Shown: positions 19,214 to 28,538 of the stretch, piece after piece
How the letters are laid out: each line of letters starts with the position of its first letter
Position numbering within the stretch: position 1 is the first letter of the stretch
Origin: CAVSIS01 sp963814875
GTDB lineage: Bacteria; Acidobacteriota; Thermoanaerobaculia; Thermoanaerobaculales; Sulfomarinibacteraceae
Assembly (NCBI GenBank): GCA_963814875.1
Contig: CAWFFJ010000035.1
Location: forward strand, 62,001-126,000
DNA: 64,000 bases
Direction of reading: 5' to 3'
Notes under the pieces: model-generated
Databases searched by the model: none
What the model saw: the letters and a program-made list of their open reading frames with translations, nothing else
Told to the model about the DNA's origin: nothing
Position numbers and translations under genes: made by a program

Positions 19214-21426
19214 GGCGCCGGGTCCGGCTCGCGCAGGCGGTCGGCGAGCGTCGTGCATCGCGCACGTACAGAAGCTGTGGTGACCGCGCGCCACACCGCT
19301 GCCCGGCTGCCGACGACGACCACCAGTCGTCGCGCTCGGGTAACCGCCGTGTAGAGCAGGTTGCGCTCGAGCATCACGTGGTGCTGCCGGTGAAGGGCGA
19401 GCACCACCGCAGGGTACTCGCTGCCCTGGGCCTTGTGAACGGTGCATGCGTAGGCCGGGACGAGGTCGTCGAGGGCGTCCCCGGCAACTCGGACCGGCCG
19501 GTCGTCGAATGCGATGATGAGCTCCCGCTGCTCCGCGTCGACCGTCTCGACGCGACCGATGTCCCCGTTGAACACGTCGAGCTCGTAGCTGTTGCGGATC
19601 TGCATCACCTTGTCGCCGCGTCGGAAACGGCGGGCGCCGACGACCAGCTCGGGGCCGGGGGGAGCGAGCAGCTCCTGAAGTCGCTGGTTCAGTGCGGCGA
19701 CGCCGAGCGGCCCGCGGTGCATCGGCGTCAGCACCTGGATGTCGCGGACCGGGTGGAGGCCGAAACGGCCGGGAATCCGGTTCGTGACCAGGTCCACCAC
19801 GGTGTCCGCCGCAGCCTCGGGGTTGTCCCGGGCAACGAAGAAGAAATCACCCGACTCCGCGTCGCGGTCGAGCAGCGGCATCTGGCCGTGGTTGATGCGG
19901 TGGGCATTGACGACGATCCGGCTCGCCTCCGCCTGACGGAAGACCCGGTCGAGGCGGATCGTCGGGACCGTCGCGCTCGCGATGATGTCGCCGAGCACGT
20001 TGCCGGGTCCCACCGAGGGCAGCTGGTCGGCGTCGCCGACCAGGACGAGACGACAGCCGTCCGGCACGGCGTCGAGCAGGCAGTTGGCGAGCTCGACGTC
20101 CAGCATAGAGGCCTCGTCGACCACCAGCATGTTGGCGTCGAGCGGGTCGGCGCGATCGCGCGCGAAGCTCGCCGAGGACGGGTTGAACTCGAGCAGACGG
20201 TGGATGGTGCGGGCCGGCCGCCCGGTGGCCTCCGCGAGGCGCTTGGCAGCACGGCCGGTCGGGGCGGCGAGCTCGATCCGCTCGCCACGCCGGCTGAGGA
20301 TCTCGACCACGGCGCGGACGAGCGTGGTCTTGCCGGTGCCGGGCCCACCGGTGACCACGACGACCTGGCCCGTGAGGGCGAGCTCGACTGCGCGACGTTG
20401 CTGGGGCTCGAGGGCGAACCCGGAAGCGTTCCGGTACCAGGCAAGGGCACGCCGGACATCGACCCGGGTGGACGGTTTCGCCGCGAGCAGCCGGCGCAGT
20501 GAACGCGCCACGCTGCCCTCGGCACGGTCGAGAGCGGCGGTGGCGAGGAGTGCGGCGCCGCTCCCGCTACGGCTCCTGACGACAAGGCCGCGTTCGGTGA
20601 TCCGTTCGAGTGCAGTGCCGAGATCGGCGTCGGTCTCCAGCACCTTCCGTGCCGTCTCCAGCAGACGGGGCTCCTGGATCGCGGTGTGGCCTTCCTCCGC
20701 GGCTCGGGCGAGGGTGTGGAGCAGGCCGGCCTCGAGCCGCTCCGGGGCATCCGCCGGCACGCCGAGGCCGCGGGCGATGCGGTCGGCGGTGAGAAAGCCG
20801 ATGCCGACCACCTCCTCGGCGAGGCGATAGGGGTTGCTCCGGACGACCTCGAGGGCGGCTGCGCCGTAGCGGCGCGCCACCTTCATCGCGACGCCGGCCG
20901 CCACGCCGTGTGACGCGAGGAAGAGCAGTACCTCGCGGTGGCCGCGCAGCGTCTGCCAGGAGGCGGCGATCCGGTGCGCGGTGGTGCGGCCGATGCCCTG
21001 CACTTCCAGCAGGCGTTCGGGGTCGTGGTCGAGCACGCCCAAGGTGTCGAGCCCGAATGCGGCAACCATCCGCTCGGCGGTCTTCGGGCCGATTCCGCGG
21101 ATTCTCCGCGAGGCGAGGTAGCGGCGAATGCCGTCGAGGGACGACGGGAGGAGCTGGACGAAGGACGAGACCTCGAGCTGGCGTCCGAAGCGGGGATGAT
21201 CGACCCAGCGTCCGGTGACGCGCAGCCGGTCCCCTTCGCGAAGACCGAGCAAGGGGCCGGTGGCGGTCACCGCACCGGTGGTGTCGCCGTCCAAGCGGAC
21301 GACGCCGAAGCCGCTCTCTTCGTTGGCATAGACCGTGCGCCGAACGGTCACATCGAGGGTTTCGGTCGCGCCGGCGTCCGGCCCAGCGTCGGGCGCGAAC
21401 TCAATGGGAACCTCGTGCGGTGCCAT
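19210..21426 (-). CDS. recD2: ATP-dependent 5'-3' DNA helicase RecD2
   Basis: The protein has 738 residues. It has the RecD2 N-terminal OB-like and helix-hairpin-helix region (I-R-G-I-G-P-K-T-A-E-R-M and V-Q-G-I-G-R-T-T-A). Walker A G-G-P-G-T-G-K-T-T follows at about residues 359-367, then D-E-A-S-M-L, G-D-A-D-Q-L-P-S-V and the C-terminal UvrD-like blocks A-C-T-V-H-K-A-Q-G-S-E-Y and Y-T-A-V-T-R-A. RecD2 unwinds DNA without RecBC and acts in repair and replication stress. The ATG at 21426 begins the conserved frame. The link to fetAB is by overlap only; no functional reason is obvious. Confidence 0.95.
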   Translation of the reverse strand: MAPHEVPIEFAPDAGPDAGATETLDVTVRRTVYANEESGFGVVRLDGDTTGAVTATGPLLGLREGDRLRVTGRWVDHPRFGRQLEVSSFVQLLPSSLDGIRRYLASRRIRGIGPKTAERMVAAFGLDTLGVLDHDPERLLEVQGIGRTTAHRIAASWQTLRGHREVLLFLASHGVAAGVAMKVARRYGAAALEVVRSNPYRLAEEVVGIGFLTADRIARGLGVPADAPERLEAGLLHTLARAAEEGHTAIQEPRLLETARKVLETDADLGTALERITERGLVVRSRSGSGAALLATAALDRAEGSVARSLRRLLAAKPSTRVDVRRALAWYRNASGFALEPQQRRAVELALTGQVVVVTGGPGTGKTTLVRAVVEILSRRGERIELAAPTGRAAKRLAEATGRPARTIHRLLEFNPSSASFARDRADPLDANMLVVDEASMLDVELANCLLDAVPDGCRLVLVGDADQLPSVGPGNVLGDIIASATVPTIRLDRVFRQAEASRIVVNAHRINHGQMPLLDRDAESGDFFFVARDNPEAAADTVVDLVTNRIPGRFGLHPVRDIQVLTPMHRGPLGVAALNQRLQELLAPPGPELVVGARRFRRGDKVMQIRNSYELDVFNGDIGRVETVDAEQRELIIAFDDRPVRVAGDALDDLVPAYACTVHKAQGSEYPAVVLALHRQHHVMLERNLLYTAVTRARRLVVVVGSRAAVWRAVTTASVRARCTTLADRLREPDPAP

Positions 21427-21494
21427 GGAGGGATTGTACGGCGGCCGGAGGCTGACATCGGACGCACGGACCCGTGCCCGGGCTGCTCTACCTC

Positions 21495-23102
21495 TCAGAC
21501 CCCCTTGGCTGGGACCCGGCTGCACACGTGCTCGGCCAAGGCCGTAATGGTGAGGGAGGGGTTGACGCCGAGGTTGGCCCCGATGATGGAACCGTCCATG
21601 ACGTACAGCCCCGGGTGGCCGAAGACCTCGCCGTGCGCGTTCACGACCCCGCGGTCGGGCCCGGAAGCGATGGCACAGCCTCCCAGAATGTGGGCGGTCG
21701 TCGAGGTGTCCAGGAGGACCTCGTTGAGCGAGCTCTGCGGGACCGCGTCGAGCTCGGCGGCGAACTCGCGAGCGACCTCATTGGCGATAGGGATGTAGGA
21801 CGGAATGCCGGGCTGGCCGGGCGCCGGCTGCGAGGTCAGTGCGCGCGTGAACGGCCACAGCGGTTGGCGTCGGCGGACCAGTCGGGTGTGGTTGTCGACG
21901 GTCTGCATGACCAGCAGCACCGTCGAGCTGGAGGCTTTGCCCCAGGGCGTCGTCGAGCGGATGAACTCGATCGGATGACGGGCGATGTTGCCCAGCCAGC
22001 GCAGCGGCCGCGGAACGCCGGGACCGCCGTCCGTGAGCAGGGTGCCGAGCAGGAGCATGACGTCGGAGCCGGGCGGGAACCTCACGGGCTCCATGTGGGT
22101 CACCTCGTCCATCTCCATCTTCGAGGTGATCGCGATGCCCTGCCAGAGGTCCGTGCGGGTGCGCGAAGTGATGCCGAGCAGAGCCTCAGAGTTGGTGCGT
22201 ACGACGTTGCCGAGGTGATCGGAGAGGTCGGGCAGTGTGCCGCGCTCCCTGCAGTTCATGAGCAGGGCGACGGTTCCGAGTACGCCGGCGGCAAGCACGA
22301 CCTGCTGTGCGGTGAGGGTGCCGCGCTCGGCAAACAGACGTCGGGTCGAACGACGCCAGTGCAGTCGGTATCCACCGCCCGGGAGCGGCTCGATCAGCTC
22401 GACCTGGGTCTCGGGGACGATCTTTGCACCGCGCTTCTCGGCCAGGTAGAGATAGTTCTTGTCGAGGGTGTTCTTCGCACCCGGCCGGCAGCCGACCATG
22501 CACCCGCCGCAGAACGTGCAGCCGGTGCGCGGTGGACCCTCGCCGCCGAAGTAAGGGTCAGGGACGGTTTCCTCGGGCTCGCCGAAGTAGACCCCGACGT
22601 CGGTTGCGCGGAAGGTATGGCCGCGCCCGCGACGCTCTGCGGCGTGCCGGAGAGCATCGTCGGCAGGACCGAAGCGCGGGTTGGGCGTCGAGCCGAGCAT
22701 CTTCCGCGCGCTCGCGTAGTGTTGAGGCATCACTGCGCGCCAGTCCTCGAGGCCCCGCCACTGGAGGTCGTCCCAGACCGTGTCGGGCGGTTCGAAGTGA
22801 GTGTTGGCATAGACCAGGCTACCGCCGCCGACCCCGACACCGTGCATGATCAGGACCTCGCGCAGCAGGTGCAGGGCCCACGTGCCATAGCAGCCGACCC
22901 AGGGGAACCAGAACGCCTTGGGGATGTTCCAGTTCGTCCGTGGGTAGTCTTCGGGGCGCCAGCGCTTGCCCTTTTCCAGGACGGTGACCCGGTAACCCTT
23001 GTCGGTCAGCCGCAGTGCGGCGACGGAGCCGCCGAAACCAGAACCGACGACTGCAACGTCGGTGTCGAAGGACCCTGCCGTCTGGGAGGAAAGCTCAGAC
23101 AC
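21495..23102 (-). CDS. GMC-family flavin oxidoreductase (cholesterol-oxidase-like)
   Basis: The 535-residue flavoprotein has an FAD-binding G-S-G-F-G-G-S-V-A-A-L-R motif near residue 21 and the G-V-G-V-G-G-G-S-L-V-Y-A-N motif. A central C-T-F-C-G-G-C-M-V-G-C block has Cys spacing suggestive of an Fe-S site, and the C-terminal region is H-I-L-G-G-C-A-I and G-L-Y-V-M-D-G-S. It resembles choline/cholesterol oxidase relatives with a cysteine-rich insert, common in Acidobacteria and Actinobacteria. An alcohol or sterol-like substrate is likely but unidentified. The start is GTG at 23102 with GAGG upstream. Confidence 0.85.
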   Translation of the reverse strand: MSELSSQTAGSFDTDVAVVGSGFGGSVAALRLTDKGYRVTVLEKGKRWRPEDYPRTNWNIPKAFWFPWVGCYGTWALHLLREVLIMHGVGVGGGSLVYANTHFEPPDTVWDDLQWRGLEDWRAVMPQHYASARKMLGSTPNPRFGPADDALRHAAERRGRGHTFRATDVGVYFGEPEETVPDPYFGGEGPPRTGCTFCGGCMVGCRPGAKNTLDKNYLYLAEKRGAKIVPETQVELIEPLPGGGYRLHWRRSTRRLFAERGTLTAQQVVLAAGVLGTVALLMNCRERGTLPDLSDHLGNVVRTNSEALLGITSRTRTDLWQGIAITSKMEMDEVTHMEPVRFPPGSDVMLLLGTLLTDGGPGVPRPLRWLGNIARHPIEFIRSTTPWGKASSSTVLLVMQTVDNHTRLVRRRQPLWPFTRALTSQPAPGQPGIPSYIPIANEVAREFAAELDAVPQSSLNEVLLDTSTTAHILGGCAIASGPDRGVVNAHGEVFGHPGLYVMDGSIIGANLGVNPSLTITALAEHVCSRVPAKGV

Positions 23103-23295
23103 TGCAACACCTCGCTCTTGAGCTCGGGGTCAGTCTACCACCGGCCGCCGGATTGCCGCAGCTTGGCGATGGAATGTCCTGGCTCGTGGTCACGGGCCCG
23201 ACCGAGGCACTCTGCGGCGGCGTTCGCCGTGTAACCAAGCGGGCGGGATCGCCGTACCATGGTTGCTGGGATCGGGTCCCGGGATGGAGAGCTTC

Positions 23296-25083
23296 ATGAC
23301 CCCTCGACACGTGCTCCGGCTCGTCGCCGTTCTCCTACTGCTTCCGTTGGCGCTTGTGGCTCAGACCGCGCCGAAGCCGATCGCGCTGCGTGTTGAGCTC
23401 CAACCGCTCGGCAAGGGAACACTCGGTACCGTCATGGGGGTCGTGGTCGAGGTCGCGCCGGTGGACCGCGAACGCGTTGGCGAGAGGCTCCAGGTGACGC
23501 TGTCGCTGCTCTCGGGAGACGACCTGGTGGATCGTCAGAGCGCGGTCGTGCCGCTCGAAGCGGACGGGACGGCGATGCTCTACCGGGACTGGAAAGTCGG
23601 GACCTTCCAGCTCCAGGTCGGCGTCGCCGCGGTCGAGGGGGAGGCGCGCGGGGTCTGGTCCGGCGAAGTCACGGTGCCCGAGATGGACAAACCCTTCACC
23701 GCCCCGGAAGATGCCAGCGCGGACGCCCTCGCGCTTGAGCTCCTTCCGCCCCGCAAGGGCGCGGTGCGATTCCTGCCGCCTCCCGAGATCGGTGGCATCG
23801 GCGCCCTCCAGCTCGAGGTCGAGGTACCCGAGGGCACCGCCCGGGTCGAGTTCCTGCAGGACGGTCGTGGGATCGGCATCCGGAATCGCGCGCCCTGGAC
23901 CGTCTCCATCCCGCTTGGTGACGTCGTGCGCCGTACCCTGGTTCAGGCCGTCGCCGAGGATGCCGACGGGCGCTACCTCGGCGAGGACGCGATCGTGCTC
24001 AATAACCCCTCCGGGCAGCTCGGCGTGGAGATTCTCCTCGGGCCGGCCGACGGGCCGAAACGGTCGGTGACGGTGGCGGTCAGCCCGTCCCAGAACCTCT
24101 CTCAGGTGACTCTGAGCATCGACGACACCCAGGTTGCGCGCTGGGCCAGTTGCCCGTGCGTGATCGACCTGCCGGCGTCGGATCTCGCCAAGGCCACGAT
24201 TCTGGCGGCCGACGCGCTCGACACCAAGGGCGCTCGCGGAGACGCCGTCCTGCCGCTGTCCGGTGGGAGCGGGTTCGGGGGGTCGGTTCGGGTTGAGCTG
24301 GTCGAGCTTCCGGTGGTGGTGCTCGACCCGCAGGGATCGCCCGTGACCGGATTGACTCAGGCCGACTTCAAGGTCTTCGAAGATGACACGCCGGTCACCC
24401 TCGCGGGCTTCGGGACGACGGCGGACCTCCCGCTCTCCCTCGGGCTCTCGGTGGACATCTCGGGCTCGATGGTCGAGGTCTTTCCGCAGGTACGCCGTGC
24501 CGTCGCCGAGTTCGCCGGCGAGCTCATGGACAAGGGGGACGAGGCCTTTCTGCTCGCATTCTCGTGGGACGCCAAGGTCCTGGTGCACTGGACGAGCTCC
24601 GCCTCCGAGATCGAGGCGCGGCTGGAGAATGTCACTCCCGAGGGGGGGACCTCGCTGCACGATGCAGTGGTGCACTCCCTCGAGCAGTTCCGCGGCCGCC
24701 GCGGACGCCAGGCGCTGGTGCTGCTCACCGACGGCGAGGACACGACATCGCGCACCGGCTGGGAGACCGCGCTGCGCTTCGCGCGAACGATGCGGGTGCC
24801 GATCTTCCCGATCGGCATGGGGATCGGCCGGCTCGACTTCGGCAGCCGCGGCGTGCTCAAAGAGATCGCCGAGGAGACTGGCGGGACGGCCTTCTTCCCC
24901 AAGGACGTGACCGAGCTGCCGGCGGTCTACTTCCGGATCGGAGAGCTGCTGCGCTCGCAGTACCTGCTGTGGTACCCGTCGCCGTCGCAGAAACCCCCGG
25001 AGAAGTTCCGCGCCATCCGGGTCGAGGTCACCGGTGCCGACCGCAAGGTCCAGACCATCCGGGGCTACTACCCCGGCAAGTGA
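23296..25083 (+). CDS. VWFA-domain protein, acidobacterial type
   Basis: The 595-residue protein has a signal peptide (residues 5-23) and long beta-rich N-terminal domains. A von Willebrand factor A domain follows from about residue 385: the MIDAS motif D-I-S-G-S-M, G-G-T-S-L-H-D-A and L-L-T-D-G-E-D. The block V-E-L-P-V-V-V-L-D-P-Q-G ahead of it and the terminal Y-Y-P-G-K match the VWFA-related domain proteins expanded in Acidobacteriota. It is exported and probably binds a protein partner through a metal site. GGAGAG lies six bases before the ATG. Its last 16 bases overlap the convergent protease gene. Confidence 0.88.
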   Translation: MTPRHVLRLVAVLLLLPLALVAQTAPKPIALRVELQPLGKGTLGTVMGVVVEVAPVDRERVGERLQVTLSLLSGDDLVDRQSAVVPLEADGTAMLYRDWKVGTFQLQVGVAAVEGEARGVWSGEVTVPEMDKPFTAPEDASADALALELLPPRKGAVRFLPPPEIGGIGALQLEVEVPEGTARVEFLQDGRGIGIRNRAPWTVSIPLGDVVRRTLVQAVAEDADGRYLGEDAIVLNNPSGQLGVEILLGPADGPKRSVTVAVSPSQNLSQVTLSIDDTQVARWASCPCVIDLPASDLAKATILAADALDTKGARGDAVLPLSGGSGFGGSVRVELVELPVVVLDPQGSPVTGLTQADFKVFEDDTPVTLAGFGTTADLPLSLGLSVDISGSMVEVFPQVRRAVAEFAGELMDKGDEAFLLAFSWDAKVLVHWTSSASEIEARLENVTPEGGTSLHDAVVHSLEQFRGRRGRQALVLLTDGEDTTSRTGWETALRFARTMRVPIFPIGMGIGRLDFGSRGVLKEIAEETGGTAFFPKDVTELPAVYFRIGELLRSQYLLWYPSPSQKPPEKFRAIRVEVTGADRKVQTIRGYYPGK

Positions 25084-25556
25084 GCGAGGTCGGCGAGCAG
25101 GATCTCCACCAGCCGATTGGCGGCCGCTGCCACGGCGGGGCCGAGGCCCTCGCTGAGGCCGAGCCACTGCGGCTCGACGCCGTACAGGCGGTAGCGGACC
25201 CCTGCCATCGCGGGCTCGGCCAGCGCCAGCCAGCGCAGGCACTCGGGCAGGCTCAGCTGGTGAACCGTGGCGTGGTGCTGGGCAACGGACATGACCTCGT
25301 CGTGATCCAGCCGATGGATGGTCCCTGGGGCGGCGCCGCGGATGAGCGCGTCGACCATCCACACCTGAAGCTCGCCCCGCCACAGGCCGGCTAGCTCGAG
25401 TGCGTCGGTACGGGCCTCGACCACACGCGCGTGCGGCGGAAGATCGAGTGCGGCCAGCTGTCTCGCCACCACCGGGCCGACGCCGTCATCCCCCGCCAGG
25501 GTGTTGCCGAAGCCGACCACGAGCGTGGCGTGCGGCAGCTGCTCAGGAGAGGTCAC
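25068..25556 (-). CDS. [NiFe] hydrogenase maturation protease
   Basis: From GTG at 25556 the protein has 162 residues, the usual size for HycI/HoxW-type endopeptidases. It shows V-G-F-G-N-T-L-A-G-D-D-G-V-G-P near the N-terminus (the family Ni-sensing Asp is in this block), a second acidic residue in V-D-A-L-I-R-G and a His in the A-Q-H-H-A-T-V-H-Q region. It should trim the C-terminal tail of the large subunit after nickel insertion. Its start overlaps the 3' end of hydA by 14 bases, and it ends the hydBGDA operon. Confidence 0.9.
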   Translation of the reverse strand: MTSPEQLPHATLVVGFGNTLAGDDGVGPVVARQLAALDLPPHARVVEARTDALELAGLWRGELQVWMVDALIRGAAPGTIHRLDHDEVMSVAQHHATVHQLSLPECLRWLALAEPAMAGVRYRLYGVEPQWLGLSEGLGPAVAAAANRLVEILLADLAHLPG

Positions 25557-26850
25557 GGACCACGTGGACGGAGCAGGAGATGCAGGGGTCGTACGCTCGG
25601 GCGACCATCTCGAGGTTGAGCTTGAGAGCGGCATCGTCAAAGCCGCCGTGCTCGAGTAGGCGCTCGACCGCGACGCGCAGGTCGCGCTCGGTGTTGGCGA
25701 GGTTCTGTGCCGTGGGCGTGATCACATTCGCCGACACCACGCGACCGTCGTCGTCGATCTCGTACTCGTGGAAGAGGGTTCCGCGCGGAACCTCGATCGC
25801 GCCAACCCCTCGCCCGGCGCGGACCTCGTAGGGGATCAGCTCGCTCTCGGCCGTTGGCATCGCCAGCAGCTCGTCGCAGACCTCGATGCCGCGTTGGAGG
25901 CAGTGGACCAGCTCGACCAGCTGCGCCCAGTTGTTGAGCATCACGTTGTCGACGACGCCCTGAGGGAAGAGCGTGTTGAACGCATCGACCGCACGGCCTG
26001 TCAGGAGGTGGCTCCACAGCTTGAGCCGGGCCAGCGAGCCGACCATGTAGGTGTCGCCCGACGCCAGCGCGGAGTGCTTGGCATGCGAGTGCTCGACGCT
26101 GAACTCGCGCACGACCTCCCGGTATGACTCCACCGGGTACTCCTCGCCGCGGGACGTGCAGATCGAGACACCACGGAATCGGAAAGCCGGTTCGTATGGC
26201 CGCAGGGCGACGTAGACCGTGGGCTGTGCGGCCCACTGCGGAACCTCGAGCGACGAGGCCAGAGTCACGAAGTCCAGCAGTGGAGGTAGTGCCTCCCGAA
26301 GTGCGTCACGGATCGCCTCCAAGTCGCGGGGGGAGGGCAGCTTGCCGAAACCGCCGACCAGTGTGTTGATTGGATGGACGGCCCTGCCGCCGATGAGCGA
26401 CTGGATGCGGTTGCCGAGCTGCTTCAGGCGCAGCGCAAAGGTGACCTGCTCCGGGTACCGCTCGGCCATGGCGATCACCGACTCGTAACCCAGGTAGTCG
26501 GGCAGGGCAAGGGCGAACACGTGCAGGGCGTGCGACTCGATGGCCGCGCCGAGCAGCAGCAGGCCCCGCAGACGGCGGATTCGTTCACTCTCCTCGATGC
26601 CCATCGCGCGTTCGAGCGCCATCAGAGCGGCGACGGTGTGGTTCGCCGAGCAGATCGCGCACACCCGCGTGATGATTCCCTGGACGTCCAGGAAGTGCCG
26701 ACCCTTGAGCAGCGCCTCGTAGTAGCGGCTGCCCTCGTGGATGTCCATGTTCACGTCCTGGACCCGGTCGCCCACGATCTTGACGAAGATCCCGCCGTGC
26801 CCCTCGACGCGACCGAGGTGCGGAATGGTGATGGTCCTACCGGTCGCCAT
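25543..26850 (-). CDS. hydA: [NiFe] hydrogenase large subunit, group 3b type
   Basis: The 435-residue catalytic subunit has both nickel-binding motifs: R-V-C-A-I-C near residues 62-67 and D-P-C-I-S-C-S-V-H near 421-429. A six-residue tail (V-V-R-D-L-S) follows for processing. It splits or makes H2 at the NiFe site. The gene order hydB-G-D-A and the soluble NAD(P)-linked partners match the cytosolic group 3b enzymes (sulfhydrogenases of Pyrococcus), which couple H2 to NADP(H) and can also reduce polysulfide. It overlaps hydD by 14 bases. The group call rests on gene order and partners, not on a tree. Confidence 0.93.
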   Translation of the reverse strand: MATGRTITIPHLGRVEGHGGIFVKIVGDRVQDVNMDIHEGSRYYEALLKGRHFLDVQGIITRVCAICSANHTVAALMALERAMGIEESERIRRLRGLLLLGAAIESHALHVFALALPDYLGYESVIAMAERYPEQVTFALRLKQLGNRIQSLIGGRAVHPINTLVGGFGKLPSPRDLEAIRDALREALPPLLDFVTLASSLEVPQWAAQPTVYVALRPYEPAFRFRGVSICTSRGEEYPVESYREVVREFSVEHSHAKHSALASGDTYMVGSLARLKLWSHLLTGRAVDAFNTLFPQGVVDNVMLNNWAQLVELVHCLQRGIEVCDELLAMPTAESELIPYEVRAGRGVGAIEVPRGTLFHEYEIDDDGRVVSANVITPTAQNLANTERDLRVAVERLLEHGGFDDAALKLNLEMVARAYDPCISCSVHVVRDLS

Positions 26851-27628
26851 GGCGTGCCTCCTGCTCGAGCCCGAGAGTCATCCACACCGGCGCCGAGAAG
26901 CTCTGCATGCGGGCTCCGATCTCCTTCCAGGAGATGCCTCGGTCCGCAAACATCGTGATGTTGGCGTCGTAGTGCGGTTCCTCGATGGGTCCGCGGCAGC
27001 CGGCGCAGGCGACGCCGTGCGATGGGCATCGCGCGCCGCAGCCGGAGCGCGTCATGGCGCCGCAGCAGACCTCGTGGAAGTGGACCACCCGGCATAGGTT
27101 CTCCCGCGTCTTGCACTCCCAGCACACCGGCACCCGCGGCAGCTCCGGTACCGTTCCGGTGAGCAGGGAGCTGACCGTGCTGAGGAACTCGTCCCGCTCG
27201 ATCGGGCATCCGGGCAGACGCAGCTCGAAGGGGACGAAGTGGGTCGCGGGGCGGGCCTCGACCGTGTCGAGAAAGCGGGCGTCGTCGTGGTAGACCTCAC
27301 GCTGCAGAACGTCTCGCGGCAGGTCGTTGCGCATCGCCGGGAGTCCGCCCCACACCGCGCAGGTTCCCATCGCGACCAGGACATTGGTTCGGGCACGGAT
27401 CTTCTTGAGGTCCGCGAGATCCCGCTCGGTCGCCACCACGCCCTCGACGAACGCGATGTCGAGCCGACAGGTGTGGTCGTTGCTCGACTTCACCATCACC
27501 CAGTCGACCAGGTCGAGGCGCCGGGCAAGCCACAGCAGGTGGTCCTCGCAGTTCAGGATCTGGAGCTGGTCTCCGGCGCAGCCGGTGAGACCGAAGATTC
27601 CGACCTTGGGCTTGCCGTTCGTCACCAT
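26837..27628 (-). CDS. hydD: [NiFe] hydrogenase small subunit, group 3b type
   Basis: The 263-residue electron-transfer subunit has proximal-cluster cysteines in G-L-T-G-C-A-G-D-Q, M-G-T-C-A-V-W-G-G and L-P-G-C-P-I. Further cysteines for additional Fe-S clusters sit in C-W-E-C, C-C-G-A-M and C-G-A-R-C-P-S-H-G-V-A-C-A-G-C. No Tat signal is present, so the enzyme is cytosolic. It lies ten bases downstream of hydG and overlaps hydA. Confidence 0.92.
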   Translation of the reverse strand: MVTNGKPKVGIFGLTGCAGDQLQILNCEDHLLWLARRLDLVDWVMVKSSNDHTCRLDIAFVEGVVATERDLADLKKIRARTNVLVAMGTCAVWGGLPAMRNDLPRDVLQREVYHDDARFLDTVEARPATHFVPFELRLPGCPIERDEFLSTVSSLLTGTVPELPRVPVCWECKTRENLCRVVHFHEVCCGAMTRSGCGARCPSHGVACAGCRGPIEEPHYDANITMFADRGISWKEIGARMQSFSAPVWMTLGLEQEARHGDR

Positions 27629-27638
27629 CCCGCACTCC

Positions 27639-28538
27639 TCAGGTGTAGATCAGCTCGGGCAGGTTGATGGCGTCCCAGTACGAGAAGACAGGTCCGTGGA
27701 GGCAGGTGAAGGTGTAGCCGACTGCGCAGTGGCCGCACTTGCCGATTCCGCACTCCATGCGCCGCTCCAGGCTGAGGTAGATCCGGTCCTTGGCGAAACT
27801 GAGCTCGACCAACTTGTCGAGCATGAACTTGTAGAACACCGGCGGGCCGCACGCGACGGCGTAGGTGCGCTCCACGTCAATTGCGACCTGATCGAGGAGC
27901 TCGGTGACCACCCCGACGGATCCCGTCCAGGGGTGGCCCTGGGTCTGGTCGACGCTGAGCACGATCTCCGCATCGCCGCGCCGGGCAAGGGAGGTCAGCT
28001 CGTCACGGAACAGGACCTGGTCGGGGCTGCGGCTGCCGTAGAGCAGGATCACGCGTCCGAAGCGGTGGCGGAGGTCGATAAGGTACTGGAGCAGTCCCCG
28101 GATCGGGATCATGCCGAGCCCCCCGGCGACCAGAAGCACGTCCTGACCTTCGAACTGCTCGAGTGGGAAGCCATTACCGAGCGGACCCCGGATGCCGACG
28201 AAGTCGCCCTCGCGGACGTGGTCGAAGAGGAAGCTCGTGAGCACGCCGGCGCGACGGATGCCGAGCTGGAAGGTGCCGCGGCGAGTAGGGGATGAAGGCA
28301 GCGAGAACGGGCCTTCACCGACCCCCAGCACCGACAGCTCGATGAACTGCCCGGGCCGAAAGGAGAACCGCTCGGCGAGGGCCGTGTCGTCGAAGCGCAG
28401 CTCGTAGAGACGGATGTCGGGGACCAGCTCGGACACCCGCATGATCCGGGCAGGGGCGGGCTGATAGGGGTTGGTCCCGCTCGCCAGATGGCGAGGCGCC
28501 GAACGCACCGGCAGCGTCGCCGGGATCTCGACCGTCAT
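27639..28538 (-). CDS. hydG: Hydrogenase FAD/NAD(P)-binding subunit
   Basis: The 299-residue subunit has a ferredoxin-reductase fold: a flavin-binding barrel (F-R-P-G-Q-F-I-E-L with G-P-F-S-L-P-S), an NAD(P)-binding half (V-A-G-G-L-G-M-I-P-I-R) and a C-terminal [2Fe-2S] motif E-C-G-I-G-K-C-G-H-C plus a later Cys. It passes electrons between the Fe-S chain and NAD(P)H, and is the gamma subunit in the Pyrococcus scheme. Its start overlaps the hydB stop in ATGA. Confidence 0.92.
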   Translation of the reverse strand: MTVEIPATLPVRSAPRHLASGTNPYQPAPARIMRVSELVPDIRLYELRFDDTALAERFSFRPGQFIELSVLGVGEGPFSLPSSPTRRGTFQLGIRRAGVLTSFLFDHVREGDFVGIRGPLGNGFPLEQFEGQDVLLVAGGLGMIPIRGLLQYLIDLRHRFGRVILLYGSRSPDQVLFRDELTSLARRGDAEIVLSVDQTQGHPWTGSVGVVTELLDQVAIDVERTYAVACGPPVFYKFMLDKLVELSFAKDRIYLSLERRMECGIGKCGHCAVGYTFTCLHGPVFSYWDAINLPELIYT

